Below, piece by piece: positions 1-13,288 of a DNA stretch of 64,000 nt. A program made the position numbers and the translations under genes. Numbering within the stretch: the first letter of the stretch is position 1; each line of letters begins with the position of its first letter. The stretch covers positions 30,774,402 to 30,838,401 of the forward strand of contig NC_067199.1 of NCBI RefSeq assembly GCF_000699445.3, written 5' to 3'. The notes under the pieces were generated by a model, which was given only the letters and a program-made list of their open reading frames with translations, searched no databases and had not been told where the DNA came from. Source of the DNA: Schistosoma haematobium. Taxonomy: Eukaryota; Platyhelminthes; Trematoda; Strigeidida; Schistosomatidae.

Positions 1-3000
1 ATAGACTGAACAGGAGACTGAATGTTATGCACTTGTTTATTTCTTTCATTTCGCTCAACGGATATGGAGGGTGATGTACAAACAGAATTCGAATTTGAAG
101 CTCCACTAGAACGATTTGTGTAAGAGTATGGACTTTCAACTTGAGGTGGAGAAGATTCCGAGGAAGACGATGAACTAGGACTGGGAATACCAGGTATAAC
201 ACAAATTTTTGGAGATCGAGTTTTTCTCTTCCGTGATTTTGACTGACTGTCACTTTTCGAATGACTCAATAACCTATTAAGTTGTTCGTTAGTCCGTCTT
301 AAACTTTTGGAAACAGATTCTGAGTACTCTAGTGCAGCAGCTTCAATTATGTCCATAATTTCTCCCGCCGACGTTTCTGTATTTTGAGTGGACTGAGACT
401 TTGGTGGAATCGGGCGAGCTAATCGGAAACTGATGCCAGTTTGACGTTCTGAATTATAAGCTTCAAAATCATCTTTTTTGTCTTTATGGGAATCATGAGA
501 CTGAGGATTTTCTGTAAAAGAAATGTTAGAACAAGTTATACAGAAATATATAGGACAAGTATGAATTCATAACCCTAAACAAAAAAGCTGTAAGTAGAGC
601 AACTCAGTGGAAATGACTTTGAATTAGCTAGATTGCTGATCATGGAAAACTAAACTGATGCGTAGACGCGGAAGTCATAAAGAGTGAAATTAACGTTTAA
701 CTTCAAATATATGACGGTTTGGTACATAAGCTAATTTATTGGTTGATTGAGAACAATATTGCAATAAATTCTTACATCAACGAGATGCAACAGAAATGTT
801 GCAACTGAGAAAAACATTGAAACCCTGCAAAATAGTGCATTATTTTACAATAGAAATTATCGAATAGAAAACTAAAGTATTAGAAAACCTCTTGTGTCTC
901 AAGTACTACACTACAATCTAAATTGGCAATTTGAAAACTTTAAGCTTCATATGGAAACTAAAGAGAAACGAAGTTAAGTCTCCCTTGATGCTAAAATAAA
1001 CTGCTCCATAAATATCCAAGTATGGCGCGTTGTATTTTCGATTATAGCAACGGTAAACGTATTATTCAGCATTTATTTATAGTAAGTATTAGTAAGACCA
1101 ACTAAATTGGAGTTTATGTATATTTCCCTTATGATAGTAAATCCATTAACCACAAAGAATGTAGGATAAACGAGTTCAAGACCTTGAAATATTCGCTGCA
1201 TAAAAATACAACTGGAAGGAACTCCTCTAGTAATGAACGCCTGTACATACTCAAGATTCATATTGTAGTCAGAATAGTCAAAAGAGATTTGGATAGGGGA
1301 ATTTAATAATGAGAAACTATAATTACAAATTATTTAAAATAGATGTATTTTTCATTTTTATAACGCAAAACGTTGAACAAGCGATTAGACCAAAAGACTT
1401 TTTTAAATTGAGGATATGTGAATGTTCATAAAAGTTTGTACCATGTTTACAGAGAAATAAATACTAATTACCATCCAAACTACTTACTAAGAGAACCATT
1501 TTTCGTTTTATTATCTTGAAACATTGTTTCAGGCTTTTCATTTGAATCCAATTTTTTTGACGAGCTTACTTTAAATGATTTTGAAGGAGGTATATTACCA
1601 AAATTGGAGTCTGCAGCTTTAGTCAAGCTATCATCAGGGTCTAGTTCTTTTCTTTTAGCCATGTAATATGAATGTAAAGGATGATCTGATTTCAGAAATC
1701 CAAATCGTGGATCTTTGCTTTTTTGTCGAATGACCAGTTCTTCAAATTCTAAACCATTACGAACAACATATTCTGCCATTTTATTTATAATACCACGCTG
1801 TTCATCATTAAGTGGAGGTCTGCAAAGAATATCAAAACAGGAATGCCGTAGTTATAGGGTACAAAAGCAATGTGATATATATATATATATATATAATCCA
1901 CCACTTTTACACATACTATGATTATAATGTTACTTACTTACTCCTGTTACTCCCAATGGAGCATAGGCCGCCGACCAGTATTCTCCAACCCACTCCGTCC
2001 TGGGCCTTCTTTTCTAGTTCCATTCAATTCTTGTTTATTTTTCTCATGTCTATCTCCATTTCCCGGCGTAATGTGTTCTTTGGTCTTCCTCTTTTCCTTT
2101 GGCCTTGAGGATTCCATGTGAGGGCTTGTCTAGTGACGCAGTTGGATGCTTTCCGCAATGTGTGTCCTATCCACTTCCAGCGCTTCTTCCTGACGGTAGT
2201 TTCAGAGTTAATGTCAATTTTAAAATTCAATTTTTTTTCAGAAGCCGGATCACACTTATAAATCGGCAGGCATTCTGCAATTATTCCCGGAACATATTTA
2301 TAATATCGTATATAAGTTTTTATATTGTTGCTGAATTTCACCGTGATTTTTTAGTACTAATCTATAGTCTTGTGAACATGATTTACTTCTAATCTGCATT
2401 ACAATACTGAAGAAATGAGTTAAAAAAGATTTCAGTCAACCTTAAGACTGTACGGTGAGTGTTGACAATCGACGACACATCGTTATACGGGCATGTACCT
2501 CAGAATAAACAAAGTAATCCTGTTTATTTTCTTATCCTTCAAAAAGTAATAACGTGAAAAGATCGACAAGTGATAATCTTTAGGTTTCCTCGAAATACTG
2601 CCTATGTTTTTTTTACATTTAACTAGATAGAAATAGTGGAGTAACACTGTTCAAATCACAAAAGATAAGTTAGTTGATGAAGTAATGAATTTGAATCAAC
2701 TAAATTAATTGCGCTGGTGCATATGACAAACTAGGATCTGTTCAGAATAGCTAGTGTGGTTAAGAAAACTCATTATGACATGTAACTGATCAGTAGAGTA
2801 AGCGATATAAAACGTAAGTAAATTGCTGAGTTTATAGTTAAAAGTTACTACATCCTAGACAACAATGCTTAGAGACCTTCGATGGTATAATGAAAACCAG
2901 ATTTTAAAGATGGAGATCAATTACTTCATCCTCCCTCTAAGAAAACTTGAACACCAAGTTGTTCTGTATTCATCTGCGTCCTGTATAACTACGCCATATA

Positions 3001-6000
3001 TCCGATCAATTTTAAGTTTTTTGAGTCTGTTGATCGTATCGTTATGGAGTTAAAAAATATGAGATCTTGAACTCAGCCATTATTGTGCGAGGTTGGATAC
3101 TGTCCAGTTTGTCTCTCTTTCTTTCTTACAATACTTGAGGAAAATTGCTTGACTATTGCAGAAGGAAAGAATATATGAACTTACTATAAATCTGAAGAAT
3201 TAACAAGATTTCGATATACATATATATATTAAAGCATAAAACTCAACTATCAGGACATTAACACGATGAAGAAAAATGCATCAAATACAGCTGAAAAATA
3301 TATAGCTGTATTGAGTGATCTTAACACAAAAATACTAGAGCAAGCAAGTACACTATGAATTATAAGTGTATATTACTATTTCCACGATTACTGCTGATTA
3401 AAATAACAATATTATTAATAATAGCAAGAGAAAAACTTACTCGAACATTACTGGAGCACTAGCTTTTAAACGTGTTTGTTGGACAACATTGACTGCAGCC
3501 GCAGCTGCTATAGCGGCTGCCTTAGCTGCTTCTTGTACAATATTGAAACTTTCATCATTGACATACTCAGATAAAGCCCACTGGTTAGAATAATGTGTGT
3601 AATAATGAGCATAGTAGTGTTTATAATACTCCTGGTAAATACGTTCATACTCTTCTGGAGACAAAGGATCTACTAATTCTGATATCACATTGTCTTTCCC
3701 AACTACTGGAACATCAGCAAGGCTTTCATTAGTAGCAGAAACGTCGGCTTGGACTTCAGATTGTGGTGAGGGAGTCTTCGTCTTTTCTGAATCCAACGGT
3801 TTATTATTGTCTTTAAGGCTGTCCAAAGAGTTATTTTCAACCTCACTAGGATCGTAAAGAGGACGTTCTGTTTCAGTCAATACCTCAGGAGTAGCGATAG
3901 AAGACTGGATATCAGAAACAGGGGTAACACGATTTGCAGCTGCGACAGCTGCAGCCCTGTAATGGTACAATAAACATCAAAACTTAAGCAGTATTTTAAG
4001 TAAATTTGAAAACTACCTATTTTATGCATACATTGCAAAATAACCGGAATTGAGCGACAGCTCGATAATAACAGCTCAAATCTGAACAAATTTCACAAGC
4101 TACATTGGTTACTGTCAGGAGTATCATTGCTGTTACGCTGGTTTGTAACTAGTCCATTAAAATTCAAAACTCTGACTACTAAAAGAAAACAGAAATCTAG
4201 CAACAGTTTGATAGTAGTGAAGCTGTAACTTCAAATAAGACGATAGCGCAGAAGAGAACACTAAACATACAGCGAGTAATAAATCTATGAAGACATACGA
4301 TGAATGTGTCTAATAAACTAAATTAACAATGAATCTTAAGACCTTACGTCATACTACAAAGGAATAAGTACACAATTTTGTGCAACGAACATGTTATAGA
4401 TAAACTATAAGACACTAGTGAACGACCGTAAACTATGCTTACATCTGAGTTTCAAAAAATGTTGTGAAGACTGATAGCTGAGAATAATCAGACACAAACG
4501 CATATTTCACAGTTCATTATTGTTAAAAAGCAAATCATTTTTAGCTGACTCTCTACTACCCTAAATATACAGCGAAGCCAAAGTACTTATTTGCTATAAT
4601 TATATCAGATTCTGCAAAAGACACACAACTATACTAAGATGTATCCATCAACCAACCCCTAATCAAACGAATGTTACGAACATACCGAAGAAATCTAAGT
4701 CTCATGTTTGATCACATCCTTATCTCCCAAATAGTTATAAACGAATTAGGCTTCCGAACAAATGTGCATCAACTTGGGATGCTGCACTTCACAAAAGCAG
4801 GGTATGATGAAATCAACAAAATCACAGTGATATTGTAGATAGTAAAACAACAACCAATGTAGACAGTTAAGATCGAAAAGAACAAATAAACTTCGAGGGT
4901 TCAAATGTATAGGGAACTATTGAGAATTGGAGTTTAAAGAAACATAAGGAAAGGATGATAGTTTCATTATTGAGACCAATTTGAAGGCAACACCCAATTA
5001 ATCTAATCATAGATTAAGATCATTTCGTTGACCTCACTTCCAAATTGCCTATCTCTCTTCAACATATGACAACTCTATGAACTGAGCTTTTCCTAATTCA
5101 TTTGTGCTAGGTAGCATATTATATTGGGGTCTCAACCATGTCAGTCAATGAACGTGCTCATCAGTGGACTTATTATTGCTATGCTGTAACCTATCTCTAA
5201 CCTCTGTATAACCTATTCGACGGTTTCACCAGGTTACAATATAATCTGTAAAATCAGAGTGAATTATTTGAATATTTTTTGCGTATGCAGTACATTTACT
5301 TGAACACTGTAAATATTCCCCATGGTTAAGCCACCAATTAATATTATATATACCGATGGTTTTATTTCTGAAATTAGAATTCTGAGTAATCTGGATTTCT
5401 ATGAATTTACCGTGTAAACAGAGAAATAAAAGCATTCACTTGTTATATGAAGCAAGAATCCCATTCCTTTAATAAATAATTAGGAATCACGAAAGTTCGT
5501 GGTGAATTTAAATCATTACTTTGTATAAACAAAATAATTTAGTAGACTGCAATCCACAATAAGAACCAAAGTAACAACATTCGTTAAAAGGAAGTTGGTA
5601 TTTTAGTTCAAATCCGAAAATTATCGTATCACTGAACTTACATTTCATTAATTTTCTTGAACTTGGATATTAGTGGAGCATATGATGTATTTGAAATGTC
5701 CACCTTTGGTAGCTTCAACTCGTAAACATCTTCATGAATTGACTGAAAACAACGGAAAATGGAGGTATGTATAATCTTAATAATGAATATTTACACATAA
5801 CGGAGGTAAGTTCCGAATGCATAAAACTGTTTGCAAGATAACCATGACTGGGTGTAGATAAGCTTTAAACCTGAAGATACCTGGTGTTAAGTGGATAATT
5901 ACTTACAAACCTAAAAAAACAGCTTACATTCCTCGTTTAAACTATCCTATTTCTTCTAAAAAATGTGACAGCAATATTTAGAGAATGCATAAAACGAATA

Positions 6001-9000
6001 TTTCACACAGCAACGTGGAGCTCATTAGATGATACATAAAACTGATGCAGTAAGAATTGTGACCACGTGTAAAAAGGTCATACCAAAGAAACAGCACTTA
6101 ACACTACTAAGTGAGGTAATTATAACGATCTGGAAACTCAAAAAACTTGACACTTACCTTGTTTGACTCGTCCGAACTTGTAAAGAGTGTCCCAGTTGGT
6201 TTATCTGTAGTCTGACGAGGTTTCGGAACGTACCGACCTTGGGAAATTAACCTCACAATCTCCTTGTAGAAGGGATTAAGTGGGTGGTCATAGGTCAAAA
6301 AGCCAAACAGTGGATTTTTATTTTGTTTAGCTTTAAGAACTATTTCCATTTGACTTCCTTGTCGAGAGACGAAAACAGCAGTTTTTTCAATGATGTGAGC
6401 TTGTTTATCGGATTCCGGAAGTTGGAAATTCGACAAGAGTTGTTGTAGCTCAGGAGGACAGTTATATGGCTCTTCAGAGTGCTGTTCATTATTCCCAGGC
6501 TCAGCTAGTTTAGAAAAAAGAGATTGCTTTGAAACGAAAAAGACTTTGTTCATTTAAGCGATGACGCAACATACCAGAAAGTGACTATTTACTTTTGTGA
6601 AATAATCTGTTAACAACCCAACATTCATGAATCTTCGTCAGTTTATGCCGCCCTCATATTAAGGCAACTAACCAATCAGATCGATTTGAATCTACTATTG
6701 CAATTGAGTGAAAAACTCTGGAAGCAACCATATCATATAAAATGTTCATGCAACTTAAAGGATTTTTGGCATATATTTGTCAGATGTTCTTACCAGCTCA
6801 TTTGTTGACTAGACGTTAAGTAGAATGTTAAACAATAGGAAGTTGATAAGGTCAAAGTAGAGCGACGAACTAGAGTTTTTGGCAGTTAGTTTGGATCTAC
6901 AAAATTAAAGGACTAGACAGGATCTGTAACAGAAGGTAGCGAGTAATTATGATGTGATACACTGGACATTAATCCCCAAAACTTGTCATTTTCTAAATAC
7001 GATAATTTGAGAGTTCATTAATTATTTGAAATTGAACTGCCAGTAAAGTCATCTTCATTAAATGGTTGACAATAGTATTCAAATATTAACAAGTCATGCG
7101 GATTATTCTTGCATAGCAGTTAACAGATAGTAATAATCCGAGTAAATAATTAAGTAAGCTGGAAAATAAGTTTCATTGACAAACATATATTCCAATTCAA
7201 CATAAAATACCAATTTCTATAAAATAACAATTACTTACTTGATCCCTTGTTAGCGTATGATTCGTCGCCATTTGGTCGGGAAGCATTTTCATCATAAGAG
7301 AAGCTAACGGCTCCATAGTCGTTGCGAGATCGTTCAGCTTCACGTTTTCGAGCTTCTTCTAGAAAACAAAAAACAGGACAAATGATATATATGGGAATGG
7401 AAAACGTGAGTGTAGGAGTTTGTTTTAAAAAATGACTTATGTTTAATTACATTGAAAGTATACTTATTCCCATAGCCTCATCAGGCTCGAATCGCATGTC
7501 CCACTCCAAAAACAACCTGCAAGATATAAACAGACGTAAAACGTGTTAATCTCTGGAGCATAAAATGTGCAGTGGATGCACTAATGAACATAAAAACCCA
7601 AACAACGTTAATTTAGTGACAATCACAGCAAATATCAAGTTAAAAGGACTGTATTCTGTTGATAAACATTACTTACCACGTGAGACGAAGTTGTCAACAT
7701 ACGTTTACCAAAGATGTGTTGACTCAAAAGCTAAGAGCACATTAACAATCAGCAAGGGTGGTATTGCAGAATACATCAAAACACAAATACAAAAGTAAAC
7801 TCACCATCTTGAATTGCGAGTTCATGGACGTCCACTTGCATTTCCAAATAACGTTCGAAATCACACATCTTTTCTATTGCAATCTCTTCTTCAGACAAGT
7901 GATCGTCAGGACTTAAATCGCAATTAGGATCTTCCTCATAAAAATCAGTGAGATACCCACGTCCATCGAACCTGAAGGTAGCGAAATAAAAGTCAGTTGA
8001 TGACAAAATTGAGATAAAACGTAATAATTTGAGGAATTAGATAACTGTAGTACTGAAAACTTTATGTAAATTTTGGGCTACTTAGTGATAATATTGTTAA
8101 TACGTTTGTCATCCCATCAAGTGAGATAAATAAAAACGATAGATAAATTAAACATTAGGCTGATTTGAAACTAAAGAACATGTTGAAAGAGATCGCTATA
8201 CATACATGGCACGTGGACACTGGTTACATGAAGTTGACAACCATATAAGCTAACCCAAAGTAACGCGGAAGTTGCTCGATCATTCACTATATCTTATATA
8301 AACAATGACTAGAAGACACTCCCCAGGTATTTTAACATATACATTCTCAGAGTCAATTTGAGAACCTTTAGTACTGGTGAATAAGTGAAGTAAGCAAACT
8401 GATACAAGTTAATACTTGTGATCGACTTGGCAGACAATATGAAAAACTAATCGTTCGATGAAACTAAGCAACTAGCGGCAGGTTCATATAATAAGGCTTG
8501 AGCGACAGTTATTATGCAAGGGGGAGACATCACTTATATATTTAAGCCAAAATTGAATAGAATTATAACGTAGGTGGTTAAGGGATCAAAACAAAAATGT
8601 AAACCGAGATTTCACTAACCACAGTTTTATAGAAAGACCGTTTATCGCTACAAACACTGACACCTTGAGGCTGTCCTAAATTTGATTATTAAAAGATATG
8701 AATTTTAACGATAATTCAGTACATAAATGTTTTGTTGGAAGACATTATGTATGTTCTACTTTCAATTGCTATATTTATATTTGCTAAGATTTTTGCAGAG
8801 ATTCAAGCTAAACACCCATATAATCATGTCTACTAGTGAATTAGTACGAGGTTAAAGAATTTTCAGAGTTATATAAGACAAATAGTGTAATTTGTGAAAA
8901 CATGAGTTACCCTAAAGCCTGAAAGCCTAGTATACATTAAGATATATATACATATGTTACGTGACACACTTCCTTAAAATCAAAGACCAAGTAACGCCAA

Positions 9001-11669
9001 AACTGAAATCACAAGGATAGAGGAATTTTTTAATATAACAGATAATCAACACACTGAAATATCTATAATACCATCTAAATTTAATATTTTGATACTAAGA
9101 CTAAATTTGAACATTTTTACTGAGATGAATAATTACATGAACAGAGTATAAATCCAACGACAAATGGTTAAAGAGCATCGTTACATTTAAAACGACATAT
9201 TGTGGGACTCTTTAGCAGTGCCTATCCACAATCCCGCTCGCAGCATTCGAACCCAGGGCGAGCGGGATCGTGGATGAGCACTGCTGGAGAGTCCCGCAAT
9301 AGGACAAAACGGCCGTCCAGTGCTTTCAGGTTTTCAGTGGTGGTCTAACACTAATCGGTTCATGATCTCAATCGAAAATCTAATAATCTCCACAGCCCCT
9401 ATACTGATAAAACGACATAAGTGGACTGTTTGCACAAGAATATATCCGTAAAAGTTGAAAGACAATAGTTCTGAATGTAAGCATGATTGTACTACCTAAT
9501 GCGCGAACTGACACCTAAATAGCTTGACTGACAACAGAGTTCTAACCAGTCAGTCAAAAGCAACGCAAAGCATGGAACAAACATGCCCAAGGGTAGTTTG
9601 AAACACCAAGATAATACTAGAGCGGTGAGAACTAGTGAAGTAGTAGCAAAAGTATCATTGACAATCTACACTAATGCTGAAAATTTCGCTCTTTACAGCC
9701 TTACATCCCCTGTCACAGATTACGGTCCTTGAGCGGACTCCAATCAGGTAATCTGAATCTAATGAAATAATTCAACCCAACAGTCAATAATTCCAAAGAC
9801 TGATACATCTTCGTTTGACCACCATTAGCTTTCTCCCATCTTACTTATACGCCAGTCAGCGTTCCACCTTGGAGTAGGATGTGAGTGAATGTACGCAATG
9901 GGTGTCCTAGTTGATAATGACTCACCTTTGTCAAACGACTCACTGAATTTGTCTACTATTCTATCCCTAACCTTAGTATTGTTCACTTCGTCGTTCTACA
10001 ATACGTGGGCGATACTTTGAAGACACCTATGACCAAATACTAGTAACCTACGATTACCCTCTACTTTTCGAGGCCAAGCTTCACAACCATAAACTAAAAT
10101 AATGGAATACTGAGAATTATATTTTTCTCTTGATTGGGAGATGGATATCTCGCCTGTACAACTGGGGGTGCAAGTTGACGAAGGATTTCAAACGATCAAA
10201 AGTCCACAATAAACCCCGACCGTGATAGTTTTTCGCTTTTAGCAACATTTACGTATAAATTAAAGCCATGCTTTTGTTTAGTAAATTCTTTTTGGTAGAG
10301 AGATCATGATATTGGACAAAAAATGTAGGGTGAAAAACGATGTTTCCAAGATTACCGTTTCATCTTTGATGTCATCCAGTCTTTTTGTAAGCGAAGGGCG
10401 TGGCTTGGGTGTTACGAAATACAAAAACACGTTTTAGGGCTACTCAGACGAGCTCAAACTGATAGCAAGAACGAAAGTTACAGCAGCTAAAGTGTGAGGA
10501 AGATTTATGTTATTTTTTAGTAATCTTGCATATTTTACACAATAGCTGACCACCTCTTAAGTACATAAGGAAAGCCCATAGAGAACTGTATACAAGCAGC
10601 TGGCCCATGTCTGATTAAGGATACTAACTCACTTGGGTGTATTCAGCGTGTGGAAACAAAATTTGTGAAGGGTTTTTCTGAACTCCCTTACGATGAGTGT
10701 TTGAAATGCCTAAAACTTTTTCCCTTGTCGTATCGTAAGACGCGAGGTGACTTTGTATTCGCACTTCGTATCTTCAATTACGACTTTGGAGTTAATTTCT
10801 TATCATTTTGCTCTCTCAAGCGCTAATAATCTCCGAGGTCATGACAAGAAGGTTCACAAACTGCGATCTAATAAACTTGAAGCGGGGTTCCGTTTTTCTC
10901 ATCGGGTGTTCAATGACTGGAACGCCTTACCCGAACAAGTGGTATTAGCCCCATCAGCGGACATTTTTAAAGAGAAGCCAGACCTTCAATGGAATGCAAA
11001 CTGTCAGGATTAACACAGGTTCATTAACCTACTGTCCTTATTACTGGAGACTGAAATGGCTTGATAGAAGTTATTTCTGCAATTATATGTACATTTGACT
11101 CAAACCTTTAAGAAGTCAGAGTGTGTTATGAACCATGTGCTTATCATTCACTCCTAAGACTTCGACTGTCTAGTATTTTGTAATCCTACCGAAGCCACCT
11201 CATGAGGGTGTTACAAGTTCTATGCAATAACCCCTCACATATACTCTGGATAAACTCTATCCCACAGCACAATCAGCTTCCAAAATTCAGCTAGGCAATT
11301 GCCTTGGTATGTCTCATATTAAATATGAGCAACTTGTTGAGGTAATGCTCGCCTACTATCGATTGATCTGTAGAATATTTAGGTCGACGTAAAAGAAACT
11401 GACATGAAACATCTAACATCCAAAAAAGGAAAACGTTACCTCACCATCTGAAAAATAAGTCAGGATGCACAACTACATAATTATTTGCAAATTATACGAA
11501 TAATGTTATGAATAACAGAGCCTGACCTATCAATCAAAATTGATTTGTCACCACACCATGGTATTAGTAGTTTTTCCCCATCAACTTCAAGAGCTTTTTC
11601 CCGATCATCAAACAAGGTACAGCTTGTACCTTCTACCACAAACTGTTTTTCTTCGCTACAATCAATCAT
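1..11669 (-). CDS. SFSWAP: SFSWAP splicing regulator (suppressor of white-apricot homologue), 3' end outside the window
   Basis: Nuclear pre-mRNA splicing regulator. I read eight exons on the minus strand: 11669-11527, 7971-7805, 7358-7239, 6504-6158, 5742-5642, 3956-3441, 1819-1488 and 511-1 (still open). All junctions are GT/AG and in phase (for example GAT-AG|GTCAGG to TTCAG|GTTCGATGG). This gives about 745 residues. Domains in order: DRY_EERY-type region (about 10-105, with [15 protein letters not shown], then FDGRGYL across intron 1); SURP1 (about 181-225, [14 protein letters not shown]...DHPLNPFY); an alanine-rich stretch and a Tyr/His-rich patch [13 protein letters not shown] (about 400-415); SURP2 (about 475-520, [12 protein letters not shown]...DHPLHSYY); then a Ser-rich, basic tail that should lead into the RS region. 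The domain order is that of metazoan SFSWAP, not of SF3A1 or other SURP proteins. The start ATG is preceded in frame by TGA (12 bases upstream). Family members often autoregulate by intron retention; nothing here tests that. Confidence 0.93.
1875..1895. repeat. (AT)n microsatellite
   Basis: About ten uninterrupted AT units in SFSWAP intron 6, just upstream (gene sense) of exon 7 and beside the LINE tail at 1930. Likely length-polymorphic. Confidence 0.9.
1930..2215 (-). mobile_element. RTE-like LINE, 3'-terminal fragment
   Basis: Minus-strand translation gives [17 protein letters not shown] and [14 protein letters not shown], the C-terminal block of the same LINE family that ends at 44262. 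A short GTAAGTAAGTAA-type tail lies at 1930-1942. It is 5' truncated as usual for LINEs, sits in the intron between SFSWAP exons 6 and 7, and is in the same sense as the host gene. The reading frame runs into unrelated sequence after 2215. Confidence 0.8.
9200..9408 (+). mobile_element. tRNA-headed SINE (Sm-alpha-like, family B) with hairpin head and target duplication
   Basis: An 11-bp direct repeat AAAACGACATA brackets the element (9189-9199 and 9409-9419). The body has the family-B landmarks: GGACAAAACGGCCGTCCAG, the GGTGGTCTAAC block and the end CCCCTATACTGAT. Its left half is an inverted copy of its right half (arms 9199-9241 and 9258-9300). The hammerhead-like core is damaged: CTGGAGA instead of CTGANGA, and AAA instead of GAA. 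It lies antisense in SFSWAP intron 1. Confidence 0.8.
9725..10240 (-). mobile_element. Old, diverged RTE-like LINE fragment
   Basis: The sequence around 10025-10110 (ACCAAATACTAGTAACCTACG and following) and 10140-10160 (GATGGATATCTCGCC) lines up with the minus-strand LINE at 22260-24850, in the same order and spacing (22690-22830). Many substitutions and no open frame, so an ancient insertion. Confidence 0.7.
10590..11013 (+). pseudogene. CR1/SR1-like LINE, C-terminal reverse-transcriptase remnant
   Basis: Plus-strand translation runs [21 protein letters not shown], then [20 protein letters not shown]. It is frameshifted near 10810 and continues [34 protein letters not shown] and a stop at 11011. 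This LSYR-RTRGD...LRGH...VWN/DWN-LP order is the C-terminal domain of CR1/Jockey-type LINEs. It carries a frameshift, so it is dead. It lies antisense in SFSWAP intron 1. Confidence 0.8.
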
Positions 11670-11869
11670 CTTAGTCGGAGGTCAAATCTCGCGCCGCAGT
11701 CTCTCCATACAATTTTAAAAAAAGAAGTTGTTCCAAATGATTTCGGACGGAATAGATGGAGCCTCCGCTTAACGGGCTTCCGTATCCAGTAGCAGCGGAT
11801 CACCGATTCCACCAGGTAGGAACCTAAATATTTTTAACGATAAGAGAAAAAAATACTATTATTGTGAGA

Positions 11870-12020
11870 TACTGTCCTTCGACCTTAAGAATATGTCAGA
11901 TTTTCTCTTCAAGCACTCCTTAGGGGTCTCTTGGACTGGAAAAGCAGTCAGTGAATTCCAGACTTTGACCACTCTTAAGGAGTAGAAGGTGTGCATACAG
12001 TCCTCTCTGCTGTTGTCTCC
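11870..12020 (-). pseudogene. CR1-like LINE C-terminal remnant upstream of SFSWAP
   Basis: The minus strand encodes CMHTFYSLRVVKVWNSLTAF followed by ETPKECLKRKSDIFLR (about 12000 to 11895). This is the FFSLRVVKVWNSLP...FK..LD.FL ending of CR1-type LINEs. It is only about 200 bp upstream of the SFSWAP start codon and in the same orientation, so it may lie inside or beside the promoter or 5' UTR. Confidence 0.65.
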
Positions 12021-12139
12021 AGTTTCTCGGTGTCTTCTCTAAGGTTTGTGTTGGGAGTGAGCGTAGGTATGTATTTAGGGGATGCTCTTAGCCGTCAGAA
12101 GGTTTTCTCTGGGACTCATATGGTTTAATGGGCAACGGT

Positions 12140-12448
12140 TCAGTGATTTATGGTGCTCTCCATAATGACTGAATTTGAATTTGTGGCTAGCCGTCGAATA
12201 CATTTCAATGTATCCTTGTCCTTTTGGAGTAATAGAGAAAACACTGTGCTTCTACACCCTAAATGGGGCCGACTAATGCGATTGAAGGTTAAGCGAAAAG
12301 TTCTGTTGTCATACGGGCGACAAATGTGCTTTGGTGTTACCAATGCAAGGTTTACTCGAAAAGCATTCTTGTCGCAGTTACTTAAGTTGGATTCGTAGTC
12401 TGTTACATGTCTCAGATGGACTACTTTACGATACTTTCTAAGGAACAT
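12140..12448 (-). other. Unassigned 102-codon ORF, also largely open on the other strand
   Basis: The minus strand is open from 12448 (starting MFLRKYRKVVHLRHVTDYES) to 12140, and the plus strand is open from 12150 to 12398. Base composition is more balanced than in the flanks. It sits just 5' (in minus sense) of the CR1-like remnant, so it may be transposon-derived. No family recognised. Confidence 0.25.
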
Positions 12449-13023
12449 CGTTTCTATAAATCATTAAAAGAAGAGGTCTTAGTACTGAACCCTGAGGACC
12501 TCATTAGGACATTTCATAGCCTGAAAAAGGTGAAGTTTACCCTGACCTTAAAAAGTTGACAATTTAGTTTAGAAGCAAGTCAATTAATTAGAAGTGAGTT
12601 GATCGCTCCAAAAAAACTTAAAAATCCCACAACTAACATTAGTTCATCCAGAATAGTTTTTTGATGGAACTATTGTCCCTTTGAATCGTTAACACACAAT
12701 ATTTGCTCATTATTTTCATAAGTAAGAAAGTCGAGTATGCACTTTGCAGCTTGTTATGATTCTAAAGCACATTCAGTGAAAGATAGCTATAGCCTCGTCG
12801 TCCTCGCACTGTCTGGAGAAATAGGTCGCCTAACATGTTTGATGTTACCACAGGAGATGATCGCTGAATTGAATAGCAATTACATCTGCGAAAACTATTT
12901 CTGCAACACATCGTTGTCTTACCGCTGTTTTACTACACTCCTAGGGATTATATAGCTCCGAACGACCGCCTACCATTCACAAGCTAGTGGTTTGGTGGGA
13001 TGATTTAGCCGAAAATCAAAGCC

Positions 13024-13288
13024 TCACTTTTCACCTGCACACATATCAGAACTCTCAATGCAATGGAGGATGACGTTGGACGCACCACAGTCAAACTCAT
13101 ACATGACTCGGCGCTTCGGCTTTGAAGGAAGTTCGGACCTCTCATCGTCTTCAATGAGTGTGGATCTAAAGTGCACAGGCCAGGTTACAAACATTATGAG
13201 TTCAGCTAAACCTGCTCCCAGTGGAACGCGAACAACTAATATCCACATGCAACACAGAGTAATCGTGTTAATAAAACCGAAAAATTAA
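13024..13288. other. Unassigned GC-richer patch open on both strands
   Basis: Minus strand 13248-13024 reads VVRVPLGAGLAELIMFVTW, then PKRRVMYEFDCGAS and further to a stop. Plus strand 13058-13288 is open and serine-rich (SSDLSSSSMSVDL). Both look less random than the flanking spacer. No splice sites, family or partner exon could be established. Confidence 0.2.

Larger units (their letters stand above)
7972..11465 (-). other. SFSWAP intron 1 (coordinates 7972-11526), repeat-rich
   Basis: This first intron separates [15 protein letters not shown] from FDGRGYL, so it splits the DRY_EERY region. It contains a SINE at 9200-9408, an old minus-strand RTE-like LINE piece at 9725-10240 and a plus-strand CR1-like LINE end at 10590-11013. 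The stretch 8000-9190 is AT-rich with nothing I can identify. Confidence 0.8.

Noticed and set aside
1812..2121. Three overlapping plus-strand ORFs
   Set aside because: They are antisense readings of the LINE 3' fragment and an SFSWAP exon edge; the minus strand explains the sequence.
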